This document shows positions 28,182 to 37,296 of a stretch of DNA of 64,000 nucleotides, piece after piece. Within the stretch, counting starts at the first letter, position 1, and each line of letters begins with the position of its first letter. Source of the DNA: an uncultured Coriobacteriaceae bacterium. GTDB lineage: Bacteria > Actinomycetota > Coriobacteriia > Coriobacteriales > Eggerthellaceae. A program made the position numbers and the translations under genes. The notes below the pieces were generated by a model. That model was not told the origin of the DNA and ran no database searches. It saw nothing but the letters and a program-made list of their open reading frames with translations. The stretch is from NCBI GenBank assembly GCA_949294735.1, contig CASFII010000006.1:124001-188000 (forward strand), in the 5' to 3' direction.

Positions 28182-28876
28182 TATTGAAGCGCCTCCTTAC
28201 GCGCAGATTCAGCAACACTTAGAATGTCTTGTAAGGCACGCGCTGGATCGGGTGCTCCACAAACCGCATTCCCACAAACTAAAACATCGGCACCTGCCGC
28301 ACAAACAATCGGTGCCGTTTTCAGCCCTATACCGCCATCTACCTGAATAAGAGGCGAAACTCCAGCTGATTGAGCAATCTGTACTACTTCGGCAACTTTA
28401 GCGTCGCTTCCTTCAATATAGCTTTGACCCGAAAAACCAGGTTCGACGCTCATGATGAGAACCATATCCAAAAGCTCAATAAAGGATGCAATCTCACTCA
28501 CGGGAGTTTTTGGTTTGACACTGAGAGCAAACTTCACACCTGCGTTGTGAGCCATTTCATATGCCTTGCGAACTTCTTCTTCATTTTGAAGAGCTTCTAT
28601 ATGAACCGTCACTAAGTTTGCTCCCGCCTCTAAAAACCAAGGAAGCTGATAGAGCGGATTGCTAATCATAAGATGCACATCCAGGGGAAACGAGGTAGTT
28701 TTAGCAAGCTGCTTTACCACGGGAACGCCCATGGAAAGGTTGGGAACAAAATGTCCATCCATAACATCCACATGAAGCATTCCTGCCCCTGCACGTTCAA
28801 GTCGTTCGACTTCACTTCCCAGGCTCATGAAGTTAGCCGACAGGATTGAAGGGGCTATTTGTACCTGTTCAAACAT
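28181..28876 (-). CDS. rpe: ribulose-phosphate 3-epimerase
   Basis: Interconverts ribulose-5-P and xylulose-5-P in the pentose phosphate pathway. The 231-residue TIM barrel has APSILSANF at the start. The metal ligands are in HVDVMDGHFVPN, then HLMI, VEPGFSGQ and the VDGGI loop. The length is normal. It starts the rpe-desulfurase pair. The link to sulfur metabolism is probably only positional. Confidence 0.96.
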   Translation of the reverse strand: MFEQVQIAPSILSANFMSLGSEVERLERAGAGMLHVDVMDGHFVPNLSMGVPVVKQLAKTTSFPLDVHLMISNPLYQLPWFLEAGANLVTVHIEALQNEEEVRKAYEMAHNAGVKFALSVKPKTPVSEIASFIELLDMVLIMSVEPGFSGQSYIEGSDAKVAEVVQIAQSAGVSPLIQVDGGIGLKTAPIVCAAGADVLVCGNAVCGAPDPARALQDILSVAESARKEALQ

Positions 28877-28985
28877 GTAAACCTACTTTCTTAGATAACA
28901 GGCTTATTCTACTCCACGAATTTAATCTCCTGCGTAAGAGTTACCAAGAGGTATAAATGCTTCGCTAACAGCCTTTACGAAACAA

Positions 28986-29013
28986 AATGAGCCGAGGATA
29001 CCCTCGGCTCATT
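28986..29013 (-). terminator. terminator of the small membrane protein gene
   Basis: Perfect 12 bp stem (28986-28997 with 29002-29013), 4-base loop. On the minus strand it is followed by TTGTTT. It lies 27 bases after the stop at 29041. Confidence 0.85.
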
Positions 29014-29040
29014 AAGTTTTTTGGAACGTTTTAAACGAAA

Positions 29041-29409
29041 TTAACGCTTGTTACCATTTGCTGAAATAGAAGCTGCGCATAGAAAATACAGCAGTGGAAC
29101 AATTGCAACAGCGACAGACTCGGTTAAAGAAGAACCCGTAAAGAGTGCTATCACTAAACCAATAAGAGCTCCTACTGCTGCAAGCGTACCAAAGATAACC
29201 GCAGGCGTCTTCTTGGTAGGATCATTTGCGGCACGAAGACCAAATATGCCAGCAATAATGTCAAATGCGCCTGTAATGATATAGAAGATGCAGAGCGTGT
29301 CTAAAACAACCCAACCCCACAGACCAGCCAACATAACACCGCCAAAGAGAACAGAAGCAACACCGCCAATGAGCATCAAAACGGAGCAAATCTTAAAAAG
29401 TGTTTTCAT
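29041..29409 (-). CDS. small four-helix membrane protein of unknown function
   Basis: Not recognised. The 122-residue protein is very hydrophobic, with about four membrane segments at roughly 5-25, 30-55, 68-88 and 93-112. A short charged loop (AANDPTKK) sits in the middle and the end is basic (NGNKR). The ATG at 29409 has AAGGAAGG upstream; the frame extends 18 codons further without a better site. It is monocistronic with its own terminator. It resembles the short DUF-type integral membrane proteins common in gut actinobacteria. Confidence 0.7.
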   Translation of the reverse strand: MKTLFKICSVLMLIGGVASVLFGGVMLAGLWGWVVLDTLCIFYIITGAFDIIAGIFGLRAANDPTKKTPAVIFGTLAAVGALIGLVIALFTGSSLTESVAVAIVPLLYFLCAASISANGNKR

Positions 29410-29569
29410 ACATACCTTCCTTAAATGTATAAGCATCAAAATGCATCGCTCATAATAATGCAAAATAAAAGCCTCTGCACTCTACAATACGCAGACTCAA
29501 CTTAAAGTTTGCCATGGAAAAAAGTCCAGAAAGATGTAGCTTATCTACGCTAATTAAGCTAAATCCCAC

Positions 29570-29575
29570 TATAAT
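29570..29575 (+). promoter_or_regulatory. -10 box of the alkyltransferase gene
   Basis: Consensus TATAAT, 34 bases before the ATG at 29609. No convincing -35. Confidence 0.5.
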
Positions 29576-29608
29576 GAATTTACGTGATGCCATGGTGAGC
29601 GAGGACTT

Positions 29609-30088
29609 ATGACTTCTCTAAATTCGTTCGTCTACAAAACCCCTTTAGGGCCAGTAACCATCACCTCAAACGCCAACGGTCTAACTTCTCTCGTTTTTTC
29701 CTTTGGTGATACACAAAAGCCTAGTGCACTCACCAACCAAGCGGCAAATGAGCTACTTGAATACCTTGCGGGAAAAAGGCGTGTCTTTTCAGTAGCCCTC
29801 GATCCCGAAGGAACTGCTTTCCAAAAAGAAGTTTGGCGTATTATTCAGTCTATTCCCTACGGAGAAACAAAAACCTGCTCTGAAATAGCTGAAATCCTTG
29901 GCTCTCCTACCGCTTATAAATCTGTGAGCGTTGCGGCGCAGAAAAACCCTTTGCCCGTTTTTATTCCCTGTCATCGAGTAGCAAACGCAGCAGGCGAACC
30001 CCTGGGAAAGGGTCTTGAAGCCAACCATCGTCTGAAGTTGCGCGAATTTGAGCAGCTACAAGTAAAAAAGGCAGCAAGCAGGCACTAG
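29609..30088 (+). CDS. ogt: methylated-DNA-[protein]-cysteine S-methyltransferase
   Basis: Suicide repair of O6-alkylguanine. The 159-residue protein has the acceptor C121 in FIPCHRV, preceded by the NPLPV segment, and a helix-turn-helix region at about 85-105. The usual RAVG arginine finger reads YKSVS here, with K104 in place of Arg. The C-terminal GLE is followed by ANHRLKLREFE instead of the common glycine-rich end. It is a plus-strand single gene. Its TAG stop shares the palindrome CTAG with the stop of plsY on the other strand. Confidence 0.9.
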   Translation: MTSLNSFVYKTPLGPVTITSNANGLTSLVFSFGDTQKPSALTNQAANELLEYLAGKRRVFSVALDPEGTAFQKEVWRIIQSIPYGETKTCSEIAEILGSPTAYKSVSVAAQKNPLPVFIPCHRVANAAGEPLGKGLEANHRLKLREFEQLQVKKAASRH

Positions 30089-30765
30089 TTCGTTTGCGAG
30101 GATTTCTTGTCCCCAATGCGACGTTCAGTTCCCGCGCGCAAACGTTCGATATTTCCCCGATGCGCCCAAACAACCGTAAGAGCACCAATAGTGCAGAAAA
30201 GCCACGCCAAAGGATAACCCCAGAAAAAATAGAGCGCGAAGAAAGGACACGCGGCAGCGGCGGCAATAGATCCTACAGAAACGTAACGGGTTATAGCAAC
30301 CAGAACAATAAAGATAGAAAGTTCGAGCAAAGCGCCAGGAACACCAAAGACTACGAACAAACATCCTACCGCAACAGCAATACCTTTCCCACCCTTAAAC
30401 TTAAGCCACGGGCTAAAGATATGACCCCATGCACAACCAAGAAGACTTAAGCCAAGGTAGTCTTGGTAGGCCAAAGCTGCATCCTCAGGAAGACCTTCGG
30501 GGATAATCAACCCCAAAACAGCCATAACCACTACACCAGAAAGCAAGCCCTTACCAAAGTCCAGCACGAACACAGCTGCTCCGCCAACTTTGCCCAAACT
30601 GCGCATAGCATTGGTGGTTCCAATGTTCCCCGAACCTTCGTTACGAATATCCTTATGATAGAAAACGCGAGAAATAATCACGCCCCACGGGATACTCCCT
30701 AAAAGAAACGTGGTTACAAAGACCAAAACTGCTGCTATTACTTCAGAAACGCTTACTGGGTTCAC
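30085..30765 (-). CDS. plsY: glycerol-3-phosphate acyltransferase PlsY
   Basis: Transfers acyl from acyl-phosphate to glycerol-3-phosphate, the first step of phospholipid synthesis; integral membrane protein. The 226 residues contain five to six membrane helices. The three PlsY loops are GSIPWGVIISR, GSGNIGTTNAMR and KFKGGKGIAVAVG. A basic/Ser tail follows the last helix. The start is GTG at 30765, with only a weak AGAGA site. It follows der by 15 bases. Confidence 0.95.
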   Translation of the reverse strand: MNPVSVSEVIAAVLVFVTTFLLGSIPWGVIISRVFYHKDIRNEGSGNIGTTNAMRSLGKVGGAAVFVLDFGKGLLSGVVVMAVLGLIIPEGLPEDAALAYQDYLGLSLLGCAWGHIFSPWLKFKGGKGIAVAVGCLFVVFGVPGALLELSIFIVLVAITRYVSVGSIAAAAACPFFALYFFWGYPLAWLFCTIGALTVVWAHRGNIERLRAGTERRIGDKKSSQTN

Positions 30766-30780
30766 CGCAATCTCTTTTCG

Positions 30781-32100
30781 CTAGTCTTTCTTTTTAAACT
30801 TCAAACGTACGGGCGTCCCCGTGAAATCAAACGTGGCACGCAGTCTGTTTTCCAAATAGCGCTCAAAGCTATCGTTCACCAAATCTGGATGGTTTGCAAA
30901 GAAGGTAATAACGGGAGGACAGGTTCCTGTTTGAGTTACGTACTTCATGCGTAAAATGCGCTTACCCGATGAAATGGTATGCCCCGCATCACGAATATCA
31001 GCTAACCATGAATTCAGCTTGTTGGTGGGAACCACACGGGTAAAACTTTCATACGCGCGGTTAACCGCATCCCAAACGCCCTGCACCTTTTTCCCCGTTA
31101 AGGCAGAAATAGCAACAACGGGCGCATATCCAACAAAGGTCATACGATCAGCGATGCGTTCACGAATTTCTTTCTTAGCTTCAGGACCTTCCACTAAATC
31201 CCACTTATTCAAAACAATCACCAGAGCACAGCCGCGTTCAGCCGCAAAACCAGCTACGCGCTGGTCTTGGTCGGTAAGCCCAATGCTTGCATCAATCACC
31301 AGAAGCGCCACATCAGCACGGTCAATGGCACGCATTGCGCGAACAAAACCATAGTATTCAACATCTTCATTTATCTGGCTTTTTCTGCGCAGACCTGCCG
31401 TATCAACAATGGTGTATTTCTGACCATTATGTTCAACTTTGGTGTCAATAGCATCGCGCGTTGTGCCTGCAACGTCTGCCACAATAGAGCGATTGTCGCC
31501 CGTGAGACAATTTGTCAGCGAAGACTTACCTGCATTCGGTCGGCCGATGATGGCAACGTTAATACCCGAATCTTCATCGGTTTCGTCAAAATCAACAGGA
31601 AGTTTTTTGAGTTCCTCAACCAAGGCATCCAGCAAATCCCCTGTTCCATGACCATGAATTGATGACACGGGCCATGGATCGCCTAAACCAAGCTGATAGA
31701 ACTCCCAAAGTTCATCCATCTTATTAGGAGTATCCATTTTGTTTACAACCAAAAAAACGGGCTTTTCGCTTCTTCTGAGAATGCGTGCAACCTCTTCGTC
31801 ATCAGCATTAATGCCAGTTCGCCCATCCACCAAAAAGACAATAGCATCAGCTTCGCGAGTAGCAGCAAACGCCTGGTCACGAATGGAACCCTGGAAGGCG
31901 TCATCGGTGGCCATTTCAATACCACCCGTGTCAATAAGGGTGAAGGTCACCCCATTCCAGTCAGCTTCATGATACGAACGGTCACGCGTAACGCCGCGCA
32001 TTTCGTGCACAATAGCCTCGTTGGCTTCGGCAATTCTATTCACAAAGGTAGACTTGCCCACATTCGGGCGTCCTACAACTGCAACTATTGGTAGTCCCAT
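30781..32100 (-). CDS. der: ribosome biogenesis GTPase Der (EngA)
   Basis: Acts in 50S assembly. The 439-residue protein has two tandem G domains: GRPNVGKST ... DTGGIE ... NKMD and GRPNAGKSS ... DTAGLRRK ... NKWD. The C-terminal KH-like domain has ITFFANHPDLV. Length and motif order are typical. The ATG has GAGGAAA upstream. It lies in the ispH-DUF512-der-plsY run. Confidence 0.97.
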   Translation of the reverse strand: MGLPIVAVVGRPNVGKSTFVNRIAEANEAIVHEMRGVTRDRSYHEADWNGVTFTLIDTGGIEMATDDAFQGSIRDQAFAATREADAIVFLVDGRTGINADDEEVARILRRSEKPVFLVVNKMDTPNKMDELWEFYQLGLGDPWPVSSIHGHGTGDLLDALVEELKKLPVDFDETDEDSGINVAIIGRPNAGKSSLTNCLTGDNRSIVADVAGTTRDAIDTKVEHNGQKYTIVDTAGLRRKSQINEDVEYYGFVRAMRAIDRADVALLVIDASIGLTDQDQRVAGFAAERGCALVIVLNKWDLVEGPEAKKEIRERIADRMTFVGYAPVVAISALTGKKVQGVWDAVNRAYESFTRVVPTNKLNSWLADIRDAGHTISSGKRILRMKYVTQTGTCPPVITFFANHPDLVNDSFERYLENRLRATFDFTGTPVRLKFKKKD

Positions 32101-32144
32101 AGCGTTTCCTCGGTATCTTCTTATTCTTAACCGTTGTACTCGTA

Positions 32145-33557
32145 TTACTTTTCGTGAGCTAAACGGGCAATTTCTGCCAGATAATCCTCAGGGGTACAGG
32201 ATACCACGGCTAGCGAAAGTCCCGTTGCCTTTTCCATATCCTCTAAAGAGAGCCCATCTAGCGTTAAACCGTCGTCATTGAATATAACAGCTGGAAGGCA
32301 CCACAGAGCGCCTTCGGACAGCCCCTGGTGTTGAGTCTGCCAGTCGTTCAAAGCCGCAACAATGTCACACCCACACAAAAGACCTGTGACATCTACGTTT
32401 CCGCCGAAGAAATTGTTTTGAATTGGGAAGTCTTCAAAAGTATCCGCTAAGCAGCTCTGTTCAATTAGTTGATGAAAAAGAGGCTCCATGGCATACCCAC
32501 ATACATACCTGAAGGTTAAACCCTTAGTTCGAAGCGCCTCTGCTGTTTCATACATTACGCCTGATGTAGACGCCCGCATCCAACTATCAACATTGCTTCG
32601 CACAATGCCAATACCGTCTTCGAACATATCAAACGCTCCGTAGGTATCCGCCTCCGGTAAAAAGTCCAGAAGGCCCTCCCCATAAGCATTACGATAGAAT
32701 TCATCTGCAGGGTATACCCAAGACGTACCTCTTTCAGCCTCCGCCCTTTCGCGGAAAGGATTCACCGTGCGTAACACCTCTTTGGACTCATAGGGATTAT
32801 TGAAGCTTCGTGAAAACAGCTCTTGATACTTGGTATAACCCAGGGGGACTATACCAACACTCAGAATACCAGGGTGTTCATACGCCCATATAAGTGTTTC
32901 CCGAAGAACATCCCCATCGTTTACCCCAGGAACCAAAACAATCTGAACGTACGCTTGAATCCCCTGATGTAAAAGGCGCTCCAATACTTCTAAGCCATGA
33001 GCAGCATGGGCGCCAATCATACGGCGACGTACCTCAGGGTTGACCGCATGAAGCGATACGTGCAGGGGTGAGATTCGCTGGTTAACAATGCGACGCTCTT
33101 CTTCAGGCTTGACATTGGTCAGAGTTACGAATGTTCCAGACAAAAAGCTTAAACGGAAGTCATCGTCGCGAAGCGTCAACGAAGGTCGCAAACCCTTTGG
33201 AAGTTGCTGCATAAAGCAAAACATACAGTTATTGCGACACTGCTTAATACCATCGAACACCACGCCTTCGAATTCAAAGCCCCAGTGCTCTCCCTCTTCA
33301 CGTGCAAGTTCGACTTCCCCCTGGTCGCCATCAAGGTCAATATATCCAACCGTAATTTCATCTGCCGCCGACAGCCACTGCCAATCAAGCAAATCGCGAA
33401 GCGGTTCCCCATCAACCGTCAAAAGCACACAACCTGGCTCAAAGCCAGCATCATCGGCTGGACTACCAAGCTCAACGGAACAGATTCGGGCACCAGGGTT
33501 TTCTACCGGAGAGGCTTCTGTCTGAAGTTCCATATCTTTTGTCGGATAGCTATTCAC
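32145..33557 (-). CDS. DUF512 radical SAM protein with N-terminal PDZ domain
   Basis: Family of unknown reaction, widespread in Firmicutes, Actinobacteria and cyanobacteria and usually next to der or plsY. The protein is 470 residues. The N-terminal PDZ-like segment is GSPADDAGFEPGCVLLTVDGEPLRD, broken here for length. A radical-SAM-like cysteine cluster appears as CRNNCMFCFMQQLP (C-x3-C-x2-C), and the DUF512 region contains NNFFGG and VTGLL. I prefer the GTG at 33557, with AAGGA six bases upstream and 14 bases after the ispH stop; an ATG at 33533 is possible. Confidence 0.88.
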   Translation of the reverse strand: MNSYPTKDMELQTEASPVENPGARICSVELGSPADDAGFEPGCVLLTVDGEPLRDLLDWQWLSAADEITVGYIDLDGDQGEVELAREEGEHWGFEFEGVVFDGIKQCRNNCMFCFMQQLPKGLRPSLTLRDDDFRLSFLSGTFVTLTNVKPEEERRIVNQRISPLHVSLHAVNPEVRRRMIGAHAAHGLEVLERLLHQGIQAYVQIVLVPGVNDGDVLRETLIWAYEHPGILSVGIVPLGYTKYQELFSRSFNNPYESKEVLRTVNPFRERAEAERGTSWVYPADEFYRNAYGEGLLDFLPEADTYGAFDMFEDGIGIVRSNVDSWMRASTSGVMYETAEALRTKGLTFRYVCGYAMEPLFHQLIEQSCLADTFEDFPIQNNFFGGNVDVTGLLCGCDIVAALNDWQTQHQGLSEGALWCLPAVIFNDDGLTLDGLSLEDMEKATGLSLAVVSCTPEDYLAEIARLAHEK

Positions 33558-33570
33558 GGCGTATCCTTGA

Positions 33571-34410
33571 TTAATACGTTTGGAGCAATTGCAAAACTGC
33601 CTTGATTTGGTCTTCAGGAGTAGAAGCACCAGCAGTCAGACCAACGCGTGAACAAGAGACAAACAATTCAGGTGTTAATTCTTCGGGAGATTCGATATGA
33701 AAGGTCTGAGGGCACACCTCAGCACAGATTTCAGCAAGGCGAGTGGTGTTTGAAGAATTACGACCTCCCAGTACCACCATAGCATCCACACGTGACGCTA
33801 AGGTAGCAGCAGCATTCTGTCGCTGAGCCGTAGCAAAGCAAATGGTATTCATGACCCGCGGTTCGCATCCTCTGGCTTCCAAAGCAGACACCACAGCATC
33901 AAGCGTTTCCTTCATTTGCGTAGTCTGCACAACGACGCCCACTTGCTCGCACAAAGCTGCAGGCAAGCTGTCAGAGGAAGCTACTACATCTACCCGAGCA
34001 CCCTCTTTTCGAGCATACGCAGTGATACCTAATACCTCAGGATGACCTTCTTCCCCAACCACAATCACGTGATAACCAGCTTTTGCTAAGTCTTCTGCCG
34101 CCTTTTGGGCACGAGCAACATGGGGACAGGTAGCGTCAATGACATCCAAGTTTCTAGCTAATGCTTTTGAGCGTTCTTCAGGTGTAACACCATGGCTTCT
34201 CAGGATTAAAGGCAAACCTTCAGGAGCTTCATCGACACTGTTTGCCATCTGCATTCCGTGAGCAGACAAGTCTGCAACCACCTTAGGGTTATGAATAAGC
34301 GAACCTAGAGTGCAAGCCGAACCGTACTGGTCGAGTGCATCATGTGCCAAATTTAGCGCACGTTGCACGCCATAACAGGCACCCGCATATTCAGCCAAAA
34401 CAACGTCCAT
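33571..34410 (-). CDS. ispH: 4-hydroxy-3-methylbut-2-enyl diphosphate reductase
   Basis: Last step of the non-mevalonate isoprenoid pathway; a [4Fe-4S] enzyme. In the 279-residue protein the cluster cysteines are in GACYGVQRAL (C12), DATCPHV and NTICFAT. Substrate-binding histidines lie in LIHNP, RSHGV and EEGHPEV, and the VVLGGRNSSNT motif is near the end. Its start abuts plsC. It shows that this organism uses the MEP pathway. Confidence 0.96.
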   Translation of the reverse strand: MDVVLAEYAGACYGVQRALNLAHDALDQYGSACTLGSLIHNPKVVADLSAHGMQMANSVDEAPEGLPLILRSHGVTPEERSKALARNLDVIDATCPHVARAQKAAEDLAKAGYHVIVVGEEGHPEVLGITAYARKEGARVDVVASSDSLPAALCEQVGVVVQTTQMKETLDAVVSALEARGCEPRVMNTICFATAQRQNAAATLASRVDAMVVLGGRNSSNTTRLAEICAEVCPQTFHIESPEELTPELFVSCSRVGLTAGASTPEDQIKAVLQLLQTY

Positions 34411-35286
34411 TTAGACTTCCTCGGATGCGGGTTTGGCTTCAGGGGTGCTTGCTGTTTGCGGTTCTTCATTGTGAGAGGTTTTGTTGCCATCAATCACATA
34501 GGGTGCAGCTTTGAATCCACGAAGCACCTCCGTATAGTCCTTTGACGTGGGAAAAAGCTCAACCATGTCAACCTCTTCGGCAGGAATTCGCTTTGAAAGA
34601 GCGAAGCATTCACGCATGGCATACCAGGTGCATGCATCTATACGATCTTCTTTAGGGAGAAAGTCGAATTCAGACACCAAAAAAGGAGTTCCATACTCAA
34701 CAGTGATTTTTGGAAAGCGGAAAAACTTCCCCTTCTGTTTGACCAGTTCGGCATCGCGAACCGTCATGGGAAGAATAGGAACATGTGCCATTTTTGCAAT
34801 AAAGGCCGCCCCAGAATGAATGGTGGGAACTTGCGAACCTTTGCCTCGGCGTGTTCCTTCGGGCATGATGGCCACTGGTTCACCCTGCTTTAACATACGC
34901 GTTGCACGCTTGATAGCCGTACGGTCAGCGGAATCACGCTTAATAGGAAAAGCTCCAACGCGCGTCAAAATGTGACCGACCAAACCACCCGCATTGTCAA
35001 ATAGAGTGTCGCGGCCTACAAAACGCAACCACTGCGAAGGGCGTGCAGACAAATACAAAAACACTACGTCTAAAAACGACGTGTGATTTGATACCACCAG
35101 CACACCGCCCTTGCCCTTAAACTGACGAAGGCTTTCTCGCCCATCAACATGATAACGAAACAGAATCTTAAAAAGGAACCCTAAAACTATCCAGAGTAAG
35201 TTTCCGAGCCAATGGGGCGCACGACGCTCCCCTGGCTTTTCGCAGGTAAAGGGCATATCCCATATTTTTTCATACGATGCAGCCAT
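34411..35286 (-). CDS. plsC: 1-acyl-sn-glycerol-3-phosphate acyltransferase
   Basis: Makes phosphatidic acid from lysophosphatidic acid; membrane associated. In the 291-residue protein the catalytic NHTSFLD motif (NHx4D) is at about 86-92, and PEGTRRGKG at about 160. One hydrophobic N-terminal segment (about 27-45) is seen. The C-terminal 60 residues are acidic and Glu/Ala/Thr-rich. It lies in the cmk-plsC-ispH block and pairs functionally with PlsY in this window. Confidence 0.94.
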   Translation of the reverse strand: MAASYEKIWDMPFTCEKPGERRAPHWLGNLLWIVLGFLFKILFRYHVDGRESLRQFKGKGGVLVVSNHTSFLDVVFLYLSARPSQWLRFVGRDTLFDNAGGLVGHILTRVGAFPIKRDSADRTAIKRATRMLKQGEPVAIMPEGTRRGKGSQVPTIHSGAAFIAKMAHVPILPMTVRDAELVKQKGKFFRFPKITVEYGTPFLVSEFDFLPKEDRIDACTWYAMRECFALSKRIPAEEVDMVELFPTSKDYTEVLRGFKAAPYVIDGNKTSHNEEPQTASTPEAKPASEEV

Positions 35287-35305
35287 GCAATCACTTTCTA
35301 AAACG

Positions 35306-35980
35306 CTACTGACGTGCAGCTTTTGCTAGTGAACAAATTTGTTCGATAACGTCTTCAATGTAGTGCGTTGTGGAGTCAATATGAATTGCGTCTTCCGCTG
35401 GACGAAGCGGAGAGGTTGCGCGCGAAGAATCATACGCATCGCGACGACGCAAATCAGCCAGCACTTCTTCGTAGTCTAGGGAACCTACACCACGATCGAC
35501 GTTTTGGCGAACGCGACGATGTGCGCGCTCTTCATCACTGGCGGTCAAAAACACCTTCACTTCAGCGTTCGGAAACACAACCGTACCAATGTCACGACCC
35601 TCAACCACATAATCCCCCGCATTACCAATGCGGCGCTGCTGGTCAACCAGTGCCTCGCGAACAGCTGGAGCAGCAGAAACAGGACTCACTGCTTTGTCGA
35701 TTTCCGTAGTGCGAATGGCGTCGGTGACTTCTACCCCACCAATAAACACACGCTTTGGAACAGGGTCACCTTCATTATGACCAAATTCAATGTCGTAGGT
35801 ACGTGCCACCTCACCTAGAGCTTCATTGTCATCCAAGGGAACACCATTTTGTTGTGCCTGCCAGGCAACCGCACGATACATGGCACCTGTGTCTAAGCAA
35901 GAAAAACCAAGTTTCTTTGCCACAGCCTTAGCTACCGTAGATTTACCAGCACCCGAAGGCCCATCAATTGCAATAATCAT
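35306..35980 (-). CDS. cmk: cytidylate kinase
   Basis: Phosphorylates CMP and dCMP. The 224-residue P-loop kinase starts MIIAIDGPSGAGKSTVAK. It has the SCLDTGAMYRAV motif, VEGRDIGTVV in the substrate domain and the ERAHRR lid. The ATG at 35980 overlaps aroA by four bases (ATGA). The aroA-cmk-plsC-ispH arrangement is common in Gram-positive bacteria. Confidence 0.97.
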   Translation of the reverse strand: MIIAIDGPSGAGKSTVAKAVAKKLGFSCLDTGAMYRAVAWQAQQNGVPLDDNEALGEVARTYDIEFGHNEGDPVPKRVFIGGVEVTDAIRTTEIDKAVSPVSAAPAVREALVDQQRRIGNAGDYVVEGRDIGTVVFPNAEVKVFLTASDEERAHRRVRQNVDRGVGSLDYEEVLADLRRRDAYDSSRATSPLRPAEDAIHIDSTTHYIEDVIEQICSLAKAARQ

Positions 35981-37296
35981 TTTCCTAACCTCATTACGTC
36001 AGACAAAAAATTCGGATAGCTTATTGTAACGGAAGAAAAATCCGGAATTATTACAGGTTTGTTTCCGCACAAACCAACCAAAGCCCAGGTCATAGCCAAA
36101 CGATGATCATCATGCGCCGTAAAGAACAGGTGAGAAGTGTTCTTTAAGTTAGGATTGCCTTCAATATACAAGTCATTCCCATCTTCCCAGGCGTCCACAC
36201 CCAACTGAGAAAGCCCTTCAATAATAGCAGCGAGCCTATTGCTTTCCTTGACGCGCAATTCGCTTACTTCGCGAAACACCGTAATTCCTTTTGCATGAGC
36301 TGCCACCAGTGAAAGAACTGGTATCTCATCCACCAGACCAGCAATTTTGTCGGCGGGAATTTCGCAACCCCTCAAACCAGGAGTATAACGAACAGAAATG
36401 TTGCCTACGGGTTCTTTACCGGAAGCACCCGTACGCACGATAGTTATATCAGCACCCATACGCTCAAGGGTACGGGTAAACCCAATGCGCGCCGTATTGA
36501 GGCTTACGTTTTCGATACACACCTCACTACCAGGCTTTAACAGTGCCGCGCACGCAATAAACGCCGCAGACGAAGGATCACCAGGAACAAGGATTGAAGC
36601 AGCTTGAGGAATGCTTCCCCCCTGCACTTCTGCGGTACAGTTTGCAGCTGTCGTAGGTATTCCAAATTCAGGAAGCATCAATTCCGTATGATTCCGCGAA
36701 GGAGAAGGCTCTATGAGGGCTGTCTTCCCTTCAGCAAAAATGCCTGCTAACAACACAGCAGTTTTGAGCTGAGCTGAAGCCATGGGTGCTTCGTAGCGAA
36801 TGCCCTGCAATTTGCTAGAACCGCAAACTTTTAACGGAAGATTTTGCCCTTCAGCTGGCTCAAAATGAGCGCCCATTTTCATGAGGGGTGCCGTAATCCG
36901 ACGCATAGGACGCTTTTTGAGAGAGTCGTCACCCGTCAGCGTAACGCATATGTCCCATGGTGCCAGAATGCCCATCAAAAGACGTGCTGTCGTGCCAGAA
37001 TTACCACAGTCAATAGGTCCACTCGGTTCAGTAGGACCTTTTGCGCCCCACCCCTTGATAGTTCCTTCAAGGCTCCCATCTTCTGCTTTAGTTAAGTTTG
37101 CTTGAGCACCTAATGCCTGAATAGCAGCAAGCGAAGAACGGACATCGTCGGAGTCCAAAACTCCTTTGACTTCAGAAACCCCTTCTGCCATAGCCGAAAA
37201 CAAAATTGCACGATGCGAAATGCTCTTGTCACCCGGCACCCGAATAGTACCTTTCAGCGGTGCCTTCAGTGGAGAAATAAGCGGAACCTGCGTCAT
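35977..37296 (-). CDS. aroA: 3-phosphoshikimate 1-carboxyvinyltransferase (EPSP synthase)
   Basis: Sixth step of the shikimate pathway. The 439-residue protein has GDKSISHRAIL near the start, the PEP-loop GNSGTTARLLMG at about 97, DDSLKKRPMRR, and the RVKESNR segment (ELRVKESNRLAA) with KESNR in the second lobe. The final catalytic region is HDDHRLAM. The sequence GNSGTTAR resembles the class I/II intermediates. Its ends overlap tyrA and cmk by four bases each. Confidence 0.96.
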   Translation of the reverse strand: MTQVPLISPLKAPLKGTIRVPGDKSISHRAILFSAMAEGVSEVKGVLDSDDVRSSLAAIQALGAQANLTKAEDGSLEGTIKGWGAKGPTEPSGPIDCGNSGTTARLLMGILAPWDICVTLTGDDSLKKRPMRRITAPLMKMGAHFEPAEGQNLPLKVCGSSKLQGIRYEAPMASAQLKTAVLLAGIFAEGKTALIEPSPSRNHTELMLPEFGIPTTAANCTAEVQGGSIPQAASILVPGDPSSAAFIACAALLKPGSEVCIENVSLNTARIGFTRTLERMGADITIVRTGASGKEPVGNISVRYTPGLRGCEIPADKIAGLVDEIPVLSLVAAHAKGITVFREVSELRVKESNRLAAIIEGLSQLGVDAWEDGNDLYIEGNPNLKNTSHLFFTAHDDHRLAMTWALVGLCGNKPVIIPDFSSVTISYPNFLSDVMRLGK

